Source: DASPXY01 sp038227745 (GTDB lineage: Bacteria; Planctomycetota; Planctomycetia; Gemmatales; Gemmataceae). From it: a DNA stretch of 6,537 nt. This document shows, piece by piece, positions 6,515 to 6,537 of the stretch. The position numbers were made by a program, and so were the translations under genes. The stretch's first letter is position 1, and each line of letters starts with the position of its first letter. The stretch spans positions 1 through 6,537 of the forward strand of contig JBBRPS010000603.1 of NCBI GenBank assembly GCA_038227745.1, in the 5' to 3' direction. The notes beneath the pieces were generated by a model. The model made no database searches. It saw nothing but the letters and a program-made list of their open reading frames with translations, and was not told the origin of the DNA.

Positions 6515-6537
6515 GCCCTGCGCCCCCTGGCTTGCAG

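Noticed and set aside
1..6537. CRISPR arrays, insertion sequences, tRNA, rRNA, or toxin-antitoxin genes
   Set aside because: I looked on both strands and saw no regularly spaced identical repeats, transposase motifs, cloverleaf-like stretches or small two-gene modules.

Overview
The window is very GC-rich (roughly 70% by eye) and reads entirely on the + strand. It looks like a three-gene block from a bacterial chromosome, most likely a planctomycete of the Gemmataceae/Isosphaeraceae type. I infer this from three things: a large Calx-beta-like repeat surface protein with a conserved-looking hydrophobic C-terminal tail, long multi-domain hybrid histidine kinases, and a palindromic GC-rich hairpin between genes. 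The assignment rests on remembered family style, not on a search.

Layout. Bases 1-1852 are the 3' end of a large surface or exported protein. It has two visible copies of a ~113-residue beta-sandwich-type repeat, then a long Pro/Gly/Ser/Thr-rich stalk, then a hydrophobic C-terminal anchor with a short charged tail. After 19 bp, bases 1872-4838 encode a 988-residue membrane-bound hybrid sensor kinase ordered as TM, extracytoplasmic sensor, TM, PAS, coiled coil, HisKA, HATPase, REC, REC, HPt. A 101-bp gap follows, holding a degenerate heptamer repeat and a ribosome binding site; a possible promoter lies just upstream of it. Bases 4940-6484 encode a 514-residue soluble kinase ordered as REC, HisKA, HATPase, REC. 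The last 53 bp hold a strong hairpin with a GTGA loop and no gene.

How the genes may work together. The first kinase carries every relay module, including an HPt. The second has a receiver at its N terminus as its only visible input and lacks an HPt. A phosphorelay from the first kinase's HPt to the N-terminal receiver of the second is therefore plausible, but this is inference. No DNA-binding or enzymatic output domain is visible, so the end point lies outside the window. All phosphorylation and ATP-binding motifs in both kinases appear intact.

I see no mobile element, CRISPR array, tRNA, rRNA or clear novel system. The most notable items are the possible relay between neighbouring kinases, a promoter-like AT-rich patch in the end of the first kinase gene, the heptamer repeat, and the terminal hairpin.
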